The position numbers and the translations under genes were made by a program. Under the pieces are notes generated by a model, which was not told the DNA's origin, did no database searches, and saw only the letters and a list, made by a program, of their open reading frames with translations. Shown piece after piece: positions 1-8,284 of a stretch of DNA of 64,000 bases. Numbering within the stretch: position 1 is the stretch's first letter; each line of letters opens with the position of its first letter. Where the stretch lies: NCBI RefSeq assembly GCF_020177055.1, contig NZ_JAIQXT010000001.1, positions 310,001 through 374,000 of the forward strand. The letters run 5' to 3'. The stretch comes from Sphingomonas sp. R647. GTDB taxonomy: Bacteria > Pseudomonadota > Alphaproteobacteria > Sphingomonadales > Sphingomonadaceae.

Positions 1-1120
1 AGTAGAGGCCGCTATCGACGCGGACGTTCATGCCGCCCGGCGCGTGGAACTGCTTCACCAGCCCCGGCGACGGGGCGAAGGTGCGCGGATCCTCGGCATT
101 GATGCGGCATTCGATCGCGTGGCCGCGGAACTGCACGTCTTCCTGACGCAGCGTCAGGCCATGGCCTTCGGCAACGCGGATCTGTTCGCGGACGAGGTCG
201 AGGCCGGTGATCGCCTCGGTCACCGGATGCTCGACCTGAAGCCGGGTGTTCATCTCGATGAAGTAGAACTCGCCATTCTCCCACAGGAACTCGATCGTCC
301 CTGCGCCGCGATAGCCCATATCGGCCATCGCCTTGGCGCAGATGTTGCCGATCCGATCGCGATCGGCCTGGCCGAGCACGGGGGAGGGGGCTTCTTCCAG
401 CACCTTCTGGTGGCGGCGCTGGAGCGAGCAGTCGCGCTCGCCCAGATGGATGGCGTTGCCATTGCCGTCGCCGAACACCTGGATTTCGATGTGGCGCGGG
501 TTGCCAAGATATTTTTCGAGATAGACCGTCGCGTCGCCGAACGCGGCCTTCGCCTCGCGGCCGGCCTGCTGCATCAGCGTCTCAAGCTCGTCCTCGGACG
601 TGCACACCTTCATGCCACGACCACCGCCGCCCGACGCCGCCTTGATGATCACGGGATAGCCCGCCTCGGCGGCGATCGCCTTGGCTTCCTCAAGGTCGCT
701 GATCGCGCCGTCCGAACCGGGGACGAGCGGCAGGCCGAGCGCGCCAGCAGTGCGCTTCGCCTCGATCTTGTCGCCCATGGTGCGGATATGCTCGGGCTTC
801 GGCCCGACGAAGATCAGGTTGTGCAGCTCCACGATCTCGGCGAACTTGGCATTCTCACTGAGAAAGCCATAGCCGGGGTGGATCGCGTCGGCGCCGCTGA
901 TCTCGGCGGCCGAGATGATGTTGGGGATGTTGAGATAGCTCTCCGCCGCAGCCGGCGGGCCGATGCAGATCGCCTCATCCGCCAGACGCACATGCATCGC
1001 GTCGGCATCGGCGGTGGAGTGCACCGCGACGGTCTTGATCCCCATCTCATGGCACGCGCGGTGGATGCGGAGTGCAATCTCGCCGCGATTGGCGATCAGA
1101 AGTTTCTTGATCTCGGGCAA
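1..1120 (-). CDS. accC: Biotin carboxylase subunit of acetyl-CoA carboxylase (partial, C-terminus off the window)
   Basis: Carboxylates the biotin carried by AccB using ATP and bicarbonate, the first half-reaction of acetyl-CoA carboxylase in cytoplasmic fatty-acid synthesis. The minus-strand translation begins [14 protein letters not shown], the usual biotin-carboxylase N-terminus, and continues with the glycine-rich ATP-grasp loop ([12 protein letters not shown]), [11 protein letters not shown], and [16 protein letters not shown], which holds metal- and bicarbonate-site residues. About 373 codons are present; the family is about 450, so roughly the last 75 residues lie beyond position 1. 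I take the TTG at 1118-1120 as start because it sits exactly at the conserved N-terminus, 6 bases after the accB stop; no strong ribosome site is visible, which fits translational coupling to accB. It is the last gene of an aroQ-accB-accC run. Confidence 0.95.
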   Translation of the reverse strand, partial: MPEIKKLLIANRGEIALRIHRACHEMGIKTVAVHSTADADAMHVRLADEAICIGPPAAAESYLNIPNIISAAEISGADAIHPGYGFLSENAKFAEIVELHNLIFVGPKPEHIRTMGDKIEAKRTAGALGLPLVPGSDGAISDLEEAKAIAAEAGYPVIIKAASGGGGRGMKVCTSEDELETLMQQAGREAKAAFGDATVYLEKYLGNPRHIEIQVFGDGNGNAIHLGERDCSLQRRHQKVLEEAPSPVLGQADRDRIGNICAKAMADMGYRGAGTIEFLWENGEFYFIEMNTRLQVEHPVTEAITGLDLVREQIRVAEGHGLTLRQEDVQFRGHAIECRINAEDPRTFAPSPGLVKQFHAPGGMNVRVDSGLY

Positions 1121-1126
1121 GGCGCG

Positions 1127-1603
1127 TTACTCGACGACGACGAGCGGCTGGTCGAATTCGACCGGCTGGCCGTTGTCGACCAGGATCGCCTTGACGGTAC
1201 CGCCGTGCGGCGCAGCGATCGGGTTCATCACCTTCATCGCCTCGACAATCAACAGCGTGTCGCCAGCCTTGACCGCCTGTCCTACCGACACGAACGCCTT
1301 CGCGCCGGGCTCGGCCGAAAGGTACACCGTGCCGACCATCGGCGACTTGACCGCATTCTCATGCGGCGGGGTAATCGACGCGGGGTCCGAAGGCATCGTC
1401 GCAGGCGCGGCTGCGAGCGGAGCTGCGACCGGCGCGGGCGCCGCATAGGCGACCGGTGCGGCGCTGACCTTGCGCGCGACGCGGACCTTGCGATCGCCGT
1501 CCTCGACTTCGATCTCGGTCAGGTTGGTGTCGTCGAGCACGGCAGCAAGCTGGCGCACCAGCTCGATATCAACGTGCATCCCCTTTTTGTGTTCTTCGCT
1601 CAT
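1127..1603 (-). CDS. accB: Biotin carboxyl carrier protein of acetyl-CoA carboxylase
   Basis: Carries biotin between AccC and the carboxyltransferase AccAD. The 158-residue protein has the typical layout: an N-terminal helical segment (about 10-45), an Ala/Pro-rich flexible linker (about 47-80), and a C-terminal biotinyl domain with the motif EAMKVMN, in which Lys124 is the predicted biotinylated residue. The ATG at 1603 is preferred to an upstream ATG at 1639 because GAGG sits about 5 bases before it and the family starts here. The gene is followed after 6 bases by accC, and aroQ lies upstream in the same direction. A perfect hairpin lies just ahead of the ribosome-binding site (separate entry). 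Confidence 0.95.
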   Translation of the reverse strand: MSEEHKKGMHVDIELVRQLAAVLDDTNLTEIEVEDGDRKVRVARKVSAAPVAYAAPAPVAAPLAAAPATMPSDPASITPPHENAVKSPMVGTVYLSAEPGAKAFVSVGQAVKAGDTLLIVEAMKVMNPIAAPHGGTVKAILVDNGQPVEFDQPLVVVE

Positions 1604-1623
1604 GCGACCTCGAATATCTTGGC

Positions 1624-1647
1624 GCGCGCCCTTCCCCAAGGGCGCGC
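1624..1647 (-). other. Perfect 10-bp hairpin in the accB leader
   Basis: The arms 1624-1633 and 1638-1647 are exact reverse complements around a 4-base loop (GGGG on the accB strand). The structure ends about 20 bases upstream of the accB ATG and just ahead of its GAGG ribosome site. No T-run follows on the accB strand, so it is not a standard terminator. It may be a leader structure affecting accBC expression, or only a stable GC palindrome. A second, weaker inverted repeat (1674-1680 with 1688-1694) lies nearer the aroQ stop. Confidence 0.4.
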
Positions 1648-1699
1648 AGGAAAACGCGGCTAATAGTCAAGATGGACCGGCTTGCAAACCGGTCCTCGG

Positions 1700-2134
1700 T
1701 CAAAGGCGGGCAGCGGCCTCGAGCGCCAGCAGATAGGAAACGGCACCGAAGCCCGCGATCGTGCCCTTCGCGGCGCGTCCGACATAGCTCAGATGCCGGA
1801 ATTCCTCGCGCGCGTGGGGGTTGGACAGATGCACCTCGATCACCGGGGTGCGGATCGATTTGATGCAATCGTACAGCGCGATGCTGGTGTGGGTAAAGGC
1901 GCCGGCGTTGAGCAGCACCGCCTTTGCCCCGCGCGCCTGCGCCTCGTGCATCCAGTCAACCAGATGCCCCTCATGATTCGACTGGCGCAGATCGACGGTC
2001 AGGTCGAGCTCGCGGGCGCGATCCTCCAGCATCCCGGCAATGTCGTCGAGCGTGTCGGAGCCATAGATGTCCGGCTCGCGCGTGCCGAGCAGGTTCAGGT
2101 TCGGACCGTTGAGGACAAAGATGGTGTCGGCCAA
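1700..2134 (-). CDS. aroQ: Type II 3-dehydroquinate dehydratase
   Basis: Converts 3-dehydroquinate to 3-dehydroshikimate in the shikimate pathway. The short type II protein (144 residues from the chosen start; family about 145-150) contains [13 protein letters not shown] at the N-terminus, a following Tyr in DIYG (catalytic in the family), the [11 protein letters not shown] active-site stretch and [16 protein letters not shown] with the conserved His residues. The TTG at 2132-2134 is chosen over the ATG at 2164 because GGGGAAG lies about 5 bases upstream of it and family members start within a few residues of the NGPN motif. It is the first gene of the aroQ-accB-accC set, an order common in Alphaproteobacteria, and diverges from thiSG. 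Confidence 0.93.
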   Translation of the reverse strand: MADTIFVLNGPNLNLLGTREPDIYGSDTLDDIAGMLEDRARELDLTVDLRQSNHEGHLVDWMHEAQARGAKAVLLNAGAFTHTSIALYDCIKSIRTPVIEVHLSNPHAREEFRHLSYVGRAAKGTIAGFGAVSYLLALEAAARL

Positions 2135-2214
2135 TTCGCTTCCCCGAGAATTTGCGGCCCGCATTTGAGCCTTGCGCCTAACTCCCTATATCGCGGCGCA
2201 GCGAAAGGACCAGC

Positions 2215-3207
2215 ATGACTCACACCGACGGGACGATCACGATCACGGTCAATGGCGAGCATCGCCGCGTTGCAGGCGGGATCAGCCTTGCCGATCTGGC
2301 GAACGAGCTGGGGCTGGTGCCCGAGAAGGTCGCGGTGGAGCGCAATCTGGAAGTCGTGCCGCGTTCGACGCTGGCGCAGGTCGTGGTCGAGGATGGCGAC
2401 GAGATCGAGATCGTGCATTTCGTCGGCGGTGGCGATCACGACGACAGCTGGACGGTCGCGGGGCGCACGTTCAACTCGCGCCTGATCGTCGGGACCGGCA
2501 AGTATAAGGATTTCGCGCAGAATGCGGCGGCGGTCGAGGCGAGCGGCGCGGAAATCGTCACTGTCGCGGTGCGCCGCGTCAACGTCAGTGACCGCAATGC
2601 GCCGATGCTGACCGATTTTATCGATCCCAAGAAGATCACCTACCTCCCCAACACTGCGGGTTGTTTCGACGCGGAGAGCGCGATCCGCACGCTGCGCCTG
2701 GCGCGTGAGGCGGGTGGATGGGATCTGGTCAAGCTGGAGGTGCTGGGCGAGGCGAAGACGCTGTATCCTGACATGGTTGAAACGCTGCGCGCGACCGAGG
2801 TGCTGGCCAAGGAAGGCTTCCTTCCGATGGTCTATTGCGTCGATGATCCGATCGCAGCGAAGCGGCTGGAGGATGTCGGCGCGGTCGCGATCATGCCGCT
2901 GGGCGCACCGATCGGATCGGGGCTGGGCATCCAGAACCGCGTGACGATCCGCCTGATCGTCGAGGGCGCGAAGGTGCCGGTGCTGGTGGATGCCGGCGTC
3001 GGAACGGCGAGCGACGCGGCGGTGGCGATGGAGCTGGGCTGCGACGGCGTGCTGATGAACACGGCGATCGCTGAGGCGAAAAACCCGATCATGATGGCGC
3101 GCGCGATGAAGCTGGCGGTCGAAAGTGGGCGGCTGGCCTATCGCAGCGGGCGGATGGGGCAGCGGCGCTATGCCGATCCGTCGAGTCCGCTGGCGGGGTT
3201 GATTTAG
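2215..3207 (+). CDS. thiG: ThiS-ThiG fusion (sulfur carrier plus thiazole synthase)
   Basis: Makes the thiazole phosphate half of thiamine from deoxyxylulose 5-phosphate, dehydroglycine and ThiS-borne sulfur. Residues 1-73 are a ThiS-type ubiquitin-like fold ending in FVGGG (Gly71-73), the place where free-standing ThiS carries its thiocarboxylate. From about residue 78 the sequence is Thi[14 protein letters not shown], then [10 protein letters not shown] with the Schiff-base Lys, and [25 protein letters not shown] of the phosphate-binding TIM barrel. It has 330 residues, roughly ThiS (about 66) plus ThiG (about 260). The Gly-Gly is therefore internal, followed by an acidic DHDDSW linker. Fusions of this kind are known in other bacteria. 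No other thiamine gene is adjacent, and I saw no TPP riboswitch in the short upstream gap. Confidence 0.93.
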   Translation: MTHTDGTITITVNGEHRRVAGGISLADLANELGLVPEKVAVERNLEVVPRSTLAQVVVEDGDEIEIVHFVGGGDHDDSWTVAGRTFNSRLIVGTGKYKDFAQNAAAVEASGAEIVTVAVRRVNVSDRNAPMLTDFIDPKKITYLPNTAGCFDAESAIRTLRLAREAGGWDLVKLEVLGEAKTLYPDMVETLRATEVLAKEGFLPMVYCVDDPIAAKRLEDVGAVAIMPLGAPIGSGLGIQNRVTIRLIVEGAKVPVLVDAGVGTASDAAVAMELGCDGVLMNTAIAEAKNPIMMARAMKLAVESGRLAYRSGRMGQRRYADPSSPLAGLI

Positions 3208-3812
3208 GGGGCCGTGCCAAAACGATCTCTCGGAATCGGCACTCCCTTTCGGGACGCGATTCCATCGAGATAGCGGCACATGACATACCTGCCATTTGAG
3301 CGGCCCAGCGCGACCACCTTAGCGACCGTAGCATCCAGATCGCTGTCTCCCCCGAGATAGTGAGCGACCCTTCGTCGGCATAACCCGCTGAATGCCGTGT
3401 AGGTTATGCAATTAGCGAGGAAGTTGAGTTCGAGTTCAGAAGCGCTCGCCTCAAGCTGCCAAGCCTGCAGGGTCTGGGCGCTGTGACGGTCTACCCACGG
3501 GCTTACATCCATCAGACGATTATAGCCCAAGTTTGTCTGATCGGGTTTATGTGAAAGGCGCTCGGATTTGTGGAACAGTGATCTGTCATATCCGCACTCC
3601 TCTGCGGGAATTCGATCGACAAAGTGGGCATGTTCTGCACGCCGTGGGAGATAGTACACCGGTTCCGAGGTGTAGGCCGCGATCGCCCGAGCCGGTCCGT
3701 TATCTGCCCAAGGACTGGCTGCTTGAACTGCAGCAGTGACAAGCGGTCCAACGACCCAACCAGCGGTGACAAGCGCAAGTCCGGTAGCGAGGCTCTTTCG
3801 GCTCAACCGCAT
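3204..3812 (-). CDS. Exported protein of unknown function
   Basis: I do not recognise the family. The 202-residue product starts with a clear signal peptide: a basic n-region (MRLSRKS), a hydrophobic core to about residue 27, then a likely AQAAS-type cleavage site, so it probably acts in the periplasm. The mature part is rich in Arg, His, Tyr and Cys (Cys in EECGYD, ANCITYT, GLCRRR and VMCRYL), which could form disulfides. The start ATG overlaps the stop of the upstream methyltransferase by one base (TGATG), so the two are translationally coupled. Its 3' end overlaps the convergent thiSG stop by 4 bases. A longer reading from 4025 would run antisense through the methyltransferase frame and is rejected. 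Confidence 0.7.
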   Translation of the reverse strand: MRLSRKSLATGLALVTAGWVVGPLVTAAVQAASPWADNGPARAIAAYTSEPVYYLPRRAEHAHFVDRIPAEECGYDRSLFHKSERLSHKPDQTNLGYNRLMDVSPWVDRHSAQTLQAWQLEASASELELNFLANCITYTAFSGLCRRRVAHYLGGDSDLDATVAKVVALGRSNGRYVMCRYLDGIASRKGVPIPRDRFGTAP

Positions 3813-4408
3813 CACATCTTCCCCACCAGCCACACGGTGAACCCACCGCAGCTCGCATCCTCGCTGACGTGATTGACGACAGTCAGCCCACTTTCGGCAA
3901 GGATCGCGCGATATTCGGCGGGGGACAGGCTGGCGTGATAGAGGTCTTCGCCTTCGAACTCGCCCATCGCGACGCCGTTTGCGGGGCCGGTGTTGAACAG
4001 CGCGACGCCACCCTTGCGCAACCACACGCTCATCCGGCGGATCAGCTTTTCCTGCCGCTCCACCTCAAGGTGGAACAGGCTGCACCAGGCGACGATGCCG
4101 TCATAGGCCGCGCTGTCGCCGCCAAAGCGCATCATGTCCGCCTCGATCCATGTGTGGCGTGAAAAGCGCGTGCGGGCGAGGTTGATCAGCGTGGTCGAGG
4201 TGTCGACCCCGGTGAGGTGATGCCCCTGATCAATCAGAAAGCGTCCAACCGGCTCGCCGCCGCCACAGCCAAGGTCGAGCAGATTTGCCTCGCGCGGGAG
4301 CATGCGGTCGAATCGTTCGAGCCAGGTCCGCTCAGGGAAGCTGCCGCGCCGTGCCGCGTCGAACGCTGCTGCATGGCGCTGGTAAAGGTCGACAATCCGG
4401 TGTGGCAT
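3812..4408 (-). CDS. Class I SAM-dependent methyltransferase
   Basis: A 198-residue cytoplasmic methyltransferase. Motif I, LLDLGCGGGEPVGRFL (about residues 42-57), binds S-adenosylmethionine; GVDTSTTLI supplies the acidic residue at the end of strand 2; YDGIVAWCSLFHLE fits motif II, and the C-terminal half has the expected alternating strand pattern. The substrate cannot be told from sequence; similar proteins are annotated only as class I or type-11/12-like methyltransferases. It is coupled by a TGATG overlap to the exported protein downstream, an odd pairing that might mean co-expression rather than a shared reaction. Confidence 0.85.
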   Translation of the reverse strand: MPHRIVDLYQRHAAAFDAARRGSFPERTWLERFDRMLPREANLLDLGCGGGEPVGRFLIDQGHHLTGVDTSTTLINLARTRFSRHTWIEADMMRFGGDSAAYDGIVAWCSLFHLEVERQEKLIRRMSVWLRKGGVALFNTGPANGVAMGEFEGEDLYHASLSPAEYRAILAESGLTVVNHVSEDASCGGFTVWLVGKM

Positions 4409-4503
4409 CGTCCGAACCTCCGGGATAGGGGCGGAATTTCGGAACTCAAACGCGGTCCGGCGGTTGAACAGGAAACCCCAACCCCGAGCCAGTGGAGACC
4501 ATC

Positions 4504-4674
4504 ATGGGCGAACTCGTCGACAAGATCAAAGGCAACGTCAACGAAGCGATCGGCAAGGCCAAGCAGCAGAGCAACGACCCCGAGACGCGCGCCGAGGGCG
4601 CCGCTCAGGAAGGCAAGGGCAAGGCCCAGCAGCTCGGCGGCAAGATCAAGGGCGCGCTGGGCGACGACATCTGA
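4504..4674 (+). CDS. CsbD-family stress protein
   Basis: A 56-residue, highly charged, Lys/Gly/Ala-rich protein matching the CsbD family: GELVDKIKGNVNEAIGKAK followed by a second copy-like segment, KGKAQQLGGKIKGALGDD. These small proteins are typically induced by general stress and their biochemical role is unknown. The ATG at 4504 follows GGAGA at a good distance; the in-frame ATG at 4492 precedes that site and is unlikely. A strong terminator follows directly, so this is a monocistronic unit. Confidence 0.9.
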   Translation: MGELVDKIKGNVNEAIGKAKQQSNDPETRAEGAAQEGKGKAQQLGGKIKGALGDDI

Positions 4675-4703
4675 TCGTTCGAATCCAACGTTTAACCGAT
4701 CTG

Positions 4704-4734
4704 GGGCCGTTTTCTTCGGGAAACGGCCCTTTTT
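4704..4734 (+). terminator. Rho-independent terminator after the CsbD gene
   Basis: A 9-bp perfect stem (4704-4712 with 4721-4729) with an 8-base loop is followed by a run of five T. It lies 30 bases after the stop codon. Confidence 0.85.
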
Positions 4735-4836
4735 CGTGGACGAGTCGAATCGACTCCTGCGGCGATTCGAGTCATCACATCGGTCCGGGCCGGGACTTAC
4801 CTCGGCATTGTCAGCCAGCCGGGGGGCTAGACGCCG

Positions 4837-5157
4837 ATGAACGCCGTTACTCAGCAGCCTGTTCTGCCCTTTGCCAGAGGGGACTGGCGGATTGAACCGC
4901 GTGGCAGCGTGGGTAACGCGCTGGCTGATGCGCGCCGCCGCTGTGCCCTGTCGATCGAAGATATCGCCGCGCAGACGCGCGTGCCGATCCGTTATCTCGC
5001 CGCGATCGAGGCGGAGCGGTTCGACGAGATTCCCGGCGTGATCTACATCAAGGGCTTTGTGAAAGCGTTCGCCCGCGCGGTGGGGCTATGCGAGCGCTGG
5101 GCGGTCGACGCGGTTAGCGCCATGCTGGCGGATGGGTTGAAGCCCGCTCGCGCCTGA
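4837..5157 (+). CDS. Small RodZ-type helix-turn-helix protein
   Basis: A 106-residue protein whose centre (about 25-95) is an Xre-like helix-turn-helix of the RodZ N-terminal kind (HTH_25): LADARRRCALSIEDIAAQTRVPIRYLAAIE followed by FDEIPGVIYIKGFVKAFARAVGL. Full-length RodZ continues into a membrane segment and periplasmic domain; none is present here, so this is a free-standing DNA- or protein-binding domain. The start is the only in-frame ATG before the domain, and the ribosome site (GGGGGGC) is weak. It converges on the ThDP enzyme gene with 3 bases between the stops. Target unknown. Confidence 0.75.
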   Translation: MNAVTQQPVLPFARGDWRIEPRGSVGNALADARRRCALSIEDIAAQTRVPIRYLAAIEAERFDEIPGVIYIKGFVKAFARAVGLCERWAVDAVSAMLADGLKPARA

Positions 5158-5160
5158 TCG

Positions 5161-6813
5161 CTATCCCCGTATCGCCGTTATCGTGGTCGCTGGGCTGATC
5201 ACCTCCACATCGGTCTTCAGATGCAGCAGGCGAACCCCGCGCTCCGCCAGCGCACGGTCGAGCGCCGGGGCGAAATCCTCGGTGCGCTCGACCGTCTCTG
5301 CCCAGCAACCATAAGCACGGGCGAGCGCCGCGAAATCGGGATTGTGCAGCGTGGTGCCCGACAGGCGCGCGGGGAACTCACGCTCCTGATGCATGCGGAT
5401 CGTGCCATAGGCGCCGTTATCGATCACCAGCACCAGCATGTCCGCGCCATGCTGGACCGCGGTCGCCAGTTCCTGCCCATTCATCAGGAAATCGCCGTCG
5501 CCCGCGAGCGCGACCGCGAGCTTGTCCTTGCGGCGCAAAGCTGCGGCGACGGCGGCGGGGGTGCCGTAACCCATCGCTCCAGCAGTCGGGGCCAGCTGCG
5601 ACGGCTGCGCGCCATAGCGCCAGTAGCGGTGCCACCAGCCCGAGAAATTGCCCGCGCCGTTGCAGACGATCGCATGGTCGGCATCGATCCGCTCACGCAT
5701 CGCCGCGACGCACTGGCCGAGGTCGAGCGCGACGCCGTCGCGCGGCTTTGGCGTGGACCAGTCCTGCCACTCCGCATGTGCCTCGGCACAGGCGGGGCGG
5801 GGCGTTGCGGGAGCATCGGCGGCCGCCAGCATCGCGGCGAACTCGAATACCGGGGCGGCGATGCCGAGGTCGGCGCGATAGACGCGGTTGAGCTCGCCTG
5901 CATCCGGGTGAACGTGGATCAGCGTCTGGCCGGGATGGTCGGGCGTCACCAGCGTATAGCCATCGGTGGTTGCCTCACCCAGCCGCGCGCCGACGACCAG
6001 TAGCAGGTCGGCGGCTTTGATCCGCGCGACGAGCTTGGGATTGGGACCATAGCCGAGGTTGCCGGCCCATGCCGGGGAGCTGTTCGGAATCGCGTCCTGC
6101 CGCCGGAATGCGCCCGCGACGGGAATGCCCCAGCTGCGCGCGAAGCTGTCGAACGCCGCGCCGGTGGCTATGTCCCATCCCGCGCCGCCGACGATCGCCA
6201 CCGGGCGCTCGGCGGTGCGGAGCAGGTCGAGGACGTCGGTGAAGTCTTCCGGGTCCAGCCCGGCGCTGTGCCGGGTCAAGCGCGGGCGGTCGAGCGTCTC
6301 GACGACATCGAGCAGCATGTCTTCGGGCAGTGCGACGACGACCGGGCCGGGACGACCGCTGATCGCCACATTCCACGCACGGGCGACATATTCGGGGATG
6401 CGTGCTGCATCCTCGATCCGCGTCGCCCATTTGGCGAGCGGACCGAAGAAGGCCGGGAAATCGACCTCCTGAAACCCCTCGCGATCGCGCATCGACCGGT
6501 CGACATCGCCGATGAACAGGATCATCGGGATCGAATCCTGCATCGCGACATGCACGCCGATGCTGGCATTGGTCGCGCCGGGGCCGCGCGTGACGAAGCA
6601 GATGCCGGGCTTGCCGGTCATTGCCCCATCGGCGCACGCCATGAACGCCGCGCCGCCCTCTTGGCGACATGTGACCAGATCGACTTGGGGCACGTCGTGC
6701 AGGGCGTCGAGCACCGCGAGAAAGCTCTCGCCCGGTACGTGGAAGATGCGGTCGCAGCCCTGGGCCACGAGGTTATCGACCAGGATGCGGCCGCCGTTGC
6801 GCGTATTCGTCAT
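5161..6813 (-). CDS. Thiamine-diphosphate-dependent acetolactate-synthase-like enzyme
   Basis: A 550-residue member of the acetohydroxyacid synthase/pyruvate decarboxylase superfamily. The N-terminal PYR domain holds the conserved Glu that activates ThDP (CRQEGGAAF, about residue 52) and GPGATNASIGVHVA; a central Rossmann domain follows; the C-terminal PP domain has GDGDFLMNGQELATAVQHG and LVIDNGAYG, the GDG...N metal/diphosphate motif. The true substrate is uncertain: IlvB of valine synthesis is normally followed by ilvH, which is absent, so this is probably a catabolic or accessory 2-oxoacid-using enzyme. It is followed on the same strand by nothing obviously related; the M17 aminopeptidase gene lies upstream, 40 bases away. 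Confidence 0.88.
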   Translation of the reverse strand: MTNTRNGGRILVDNLVAQGCDRIFHVPGESFLAVLDALHDVPQVDLVTCRQEGGAAFMACADGAMTGKPGICFVTRGPGATNASIGVHVAMQDSIPMILFIGDVDRSMRDREGFQEVDFPAFFGPLAKWATRIEDAARIPEYVARAWNVAISGRPGPVVVALPEDMLLDVVETLDRPRLTRHSAGLDPEDFTDVLDLLRTAERPVAIVGGAGWDIATGAAFDSFARSWGIPVAGAFRRQDAIPNSSPAWAGNLGYGPNPKLVARIKAADLLLVVGARLGEATTDGYTLVTPDHPGQTLIHVHPDAGELNRVYRADLGIAAPVFEFAAMLAAADAPATPRPACAEAHAEWQDWSTPKPRDGVALDLGQCVAAMRERIDADHAIVCNGAGNFSGWWHRYWRYGAQPSQLAPTAGAMGYGTPAAVAAALRRKDKLAVALAGDGDFLMNGQELATAVQHGADMLVLVIDNGAYGTIRMHQEREFPARLSGTTLHNPDFAALARAYGCWAETVERTEDFAPALDRALAERGVRLLHLKTDVEVISPATTITAIRG

Positions 6814-6853
6814 CGCCGCACCTTGCCGCCGCGATACCGCGAAGTCGAGCCGC

Positions 6854-8248
6854 TTACGGCTTGTCGGCGTAGCGCGACTTCAACATCGCCCAGGTTGCAC
6901 GCAGCCCCATCGCATCGCCGCCTTTGGGTCGACCCGGCTTGGCAGCGGGTCGCCAGGCGAACAGGTCGAGATGCGCCCAGGCGATGTCCTTCGGCACGAA
7001 GCGGCGCAGGAACAGCGCGGCGGTGATCGGCCCGGCGAACGGTCCATCGGGGGCGTTGACCATGTCGGCGATGTCCGACTTCAACATCTCGTCATAGCCG
7101 TCCCATAGCGGTAGCCGCCACAACGGGTCCTTCACTCCATCGCCCGCATCGAGCATTGCGCCCGCCAGCGCATCGTCATTGGCGAACAGGGCAGGGAGAT
7201 CGGGACCAAGTGCTACCCGCGCGGCGCCGGTCAACGTAGCGAAATCGAGGATCAGGCCGGGCTTGCCCTCGACCGCCTTGGTCAGCGTGTCGCCGAGGAT
7301 CAGGCGCCCCTCGGCATCGGTATTGGTGTTCTCCACCGTCAGGCCCTTGCGGGTGTTCAAGACATCGCCGGGGCGAAAGGCATTGCCGGCCACCGAATTT
7401 TCGACCGCCGCGACCAGCAAATGCAGCCGCACCGGCAACCGCTGCGCCATCACCAGTCCGGCCAGCGCAATCGCATGCGCCGCGCCGCCCATGTCCTTTT
7501 TCATCAGCCGCATGCCCGCACTCGGCTTGATGTCGAGCCCGCCGGTGTCGAAGCACACGCCCTTGCCGACCAGGGCCAGCCGGGGATGCTCGGGATTGCC
7601 CCACTCCAGCTCGATCAGCCGTGGTTCCCGCCCGCGCGCCGCCGCCATGCCGACCGTGTGGATCATCGGGTAGCCCTGCTCCAATGCATCGCCGCGCGTG
7701 ACGGTCAGCGTCGCACCGTTGGTCTTGGCCAGCGCCTCGACCTCGGCCTCCAACTCCGCCGGTCCCATGTCGGACGCAGGAGTGTTGACCAGATCGCGAA
7801 CCTTGAAGGTCGCTGCAGCGAGGCGCAGCGTCTCCTCGATCCGTCCCGGCTCACCGGTGAGCAGGACGCGCGGGCCCTGCGCTGCCTCGTCCTTGCGGTA
7901 ACGATCGAAGCGATATTGCGCGAGCACCCAGCCGAGCATCGCTGCGCCGGGTTCTCCGTTCGCAAGGCGATAGGTGCCTTCGGGCAGCTGCTCCCCGAGC
8001 GAGGCGATGCGGAAGGGCGAGGTCTCAGCCTCGTCGCAAACCAGCAGCATCGCCCAATCCTCCGGCCCCTCGCCGGGCAGCACGGCGCGGTTGCCCGCCT
8101 TGCCCGTCAGCTTGTGCGCGGCGATCGCGGTGCGGATGCGCGGTGGCTGTGCCTTGAGCCAGTCCTGCCACTGGTCGGGGTGGACAACATGGATGGTGCG
8201 GGCGGACTGGCCGCGATCGGGCTGAAGCTGCATGGAGAGATCGGTCAT
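6854..8248 (-). CDS. M17 (leucyl) aminopeptidase family protein
   Basis: Cytoplasmic two-metal aminopeptidase that trims N-terminal residues from peptides. The catalytic half has the family signature NTDAEGRLILGD and the metal-site region GKGVCFDTGGLDIKPSAG with MRLMKKDMGGAAH, so Lys, Asp and Glu ligands are present. It has 464 residues from the ATG at 8248, close to the family's 450-500. An ATG at 8284 gives a 12-residue Pro/Arg-rich extension unlike the family, so the later one is preferred. It lies 36 bases downstream of the exported protein gene and rimO in the same direction, so rimO-exported protein-aminopeptidase may be one transcript. Confidence 0.9.
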   Translation of the reverse strand: MTDLSMQLQPDRGQSARTIHVVHPDQWQDWLKAQPPRIRTAIAAHKLTGKAGNRAVLPGEGPEDWAMLLVCDEAETSPFRIASLGEQLPEGTYRLANGEPGAAMLGWVLAQYRFDRYRKDEAAQGPRVLLTGEPGRIEETLRLAAATFKVRDLVNTPASDMGPAELEAEVEALAKTNGATLTVTRGDALEQGYPMIHTVGMAAARGREPRLIELEWGNPEHPRLALVGKGVCFDTGGLDIKPSAGMRLMKKDMGGAAHAIALAGLVMAQRLPVRLHLLVAAVENSVAGNAFRPGDVLNTRKGLTVENTNTDAEGRLILGDTLTKAVEGKPGLILDFATLTGAARVALGPDLPALFANDDALAGAMLDAGDGVKDPLWRLPLWDGYDEMLKSDIADMVNAPDGPFAGPITAALFLRRFVPKDIAWAHLDLFAWRPAAKPGRPKGGDAMGLRATWAMLKSRYADKP

Positions 8249-8284
8249 CGCCGCTGATCTAGGACGGTGACCCGGCGACGGCAA

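Noticed and set aside
44..1663. Long plus-strand ORF (539 codons) opposite accB/accC
   Set aside because: The minus strand encodes clear AccB and AccC with all motifs. The plus-strand product is rich in Arg, Asp and His with no domain, as expected for antisense frames in GC-rich DNA.
1674..1694. Inverted repeat as an aroQ terminator
   Set aside because: The stem is only 7 bp and no T-run follows on the minus strand.
2135..2214. TPP riboswitch ahead of thiSG
   Set aside because: The gap between aroQ and thiSG is too short, and no CUGAGA-type core was found.
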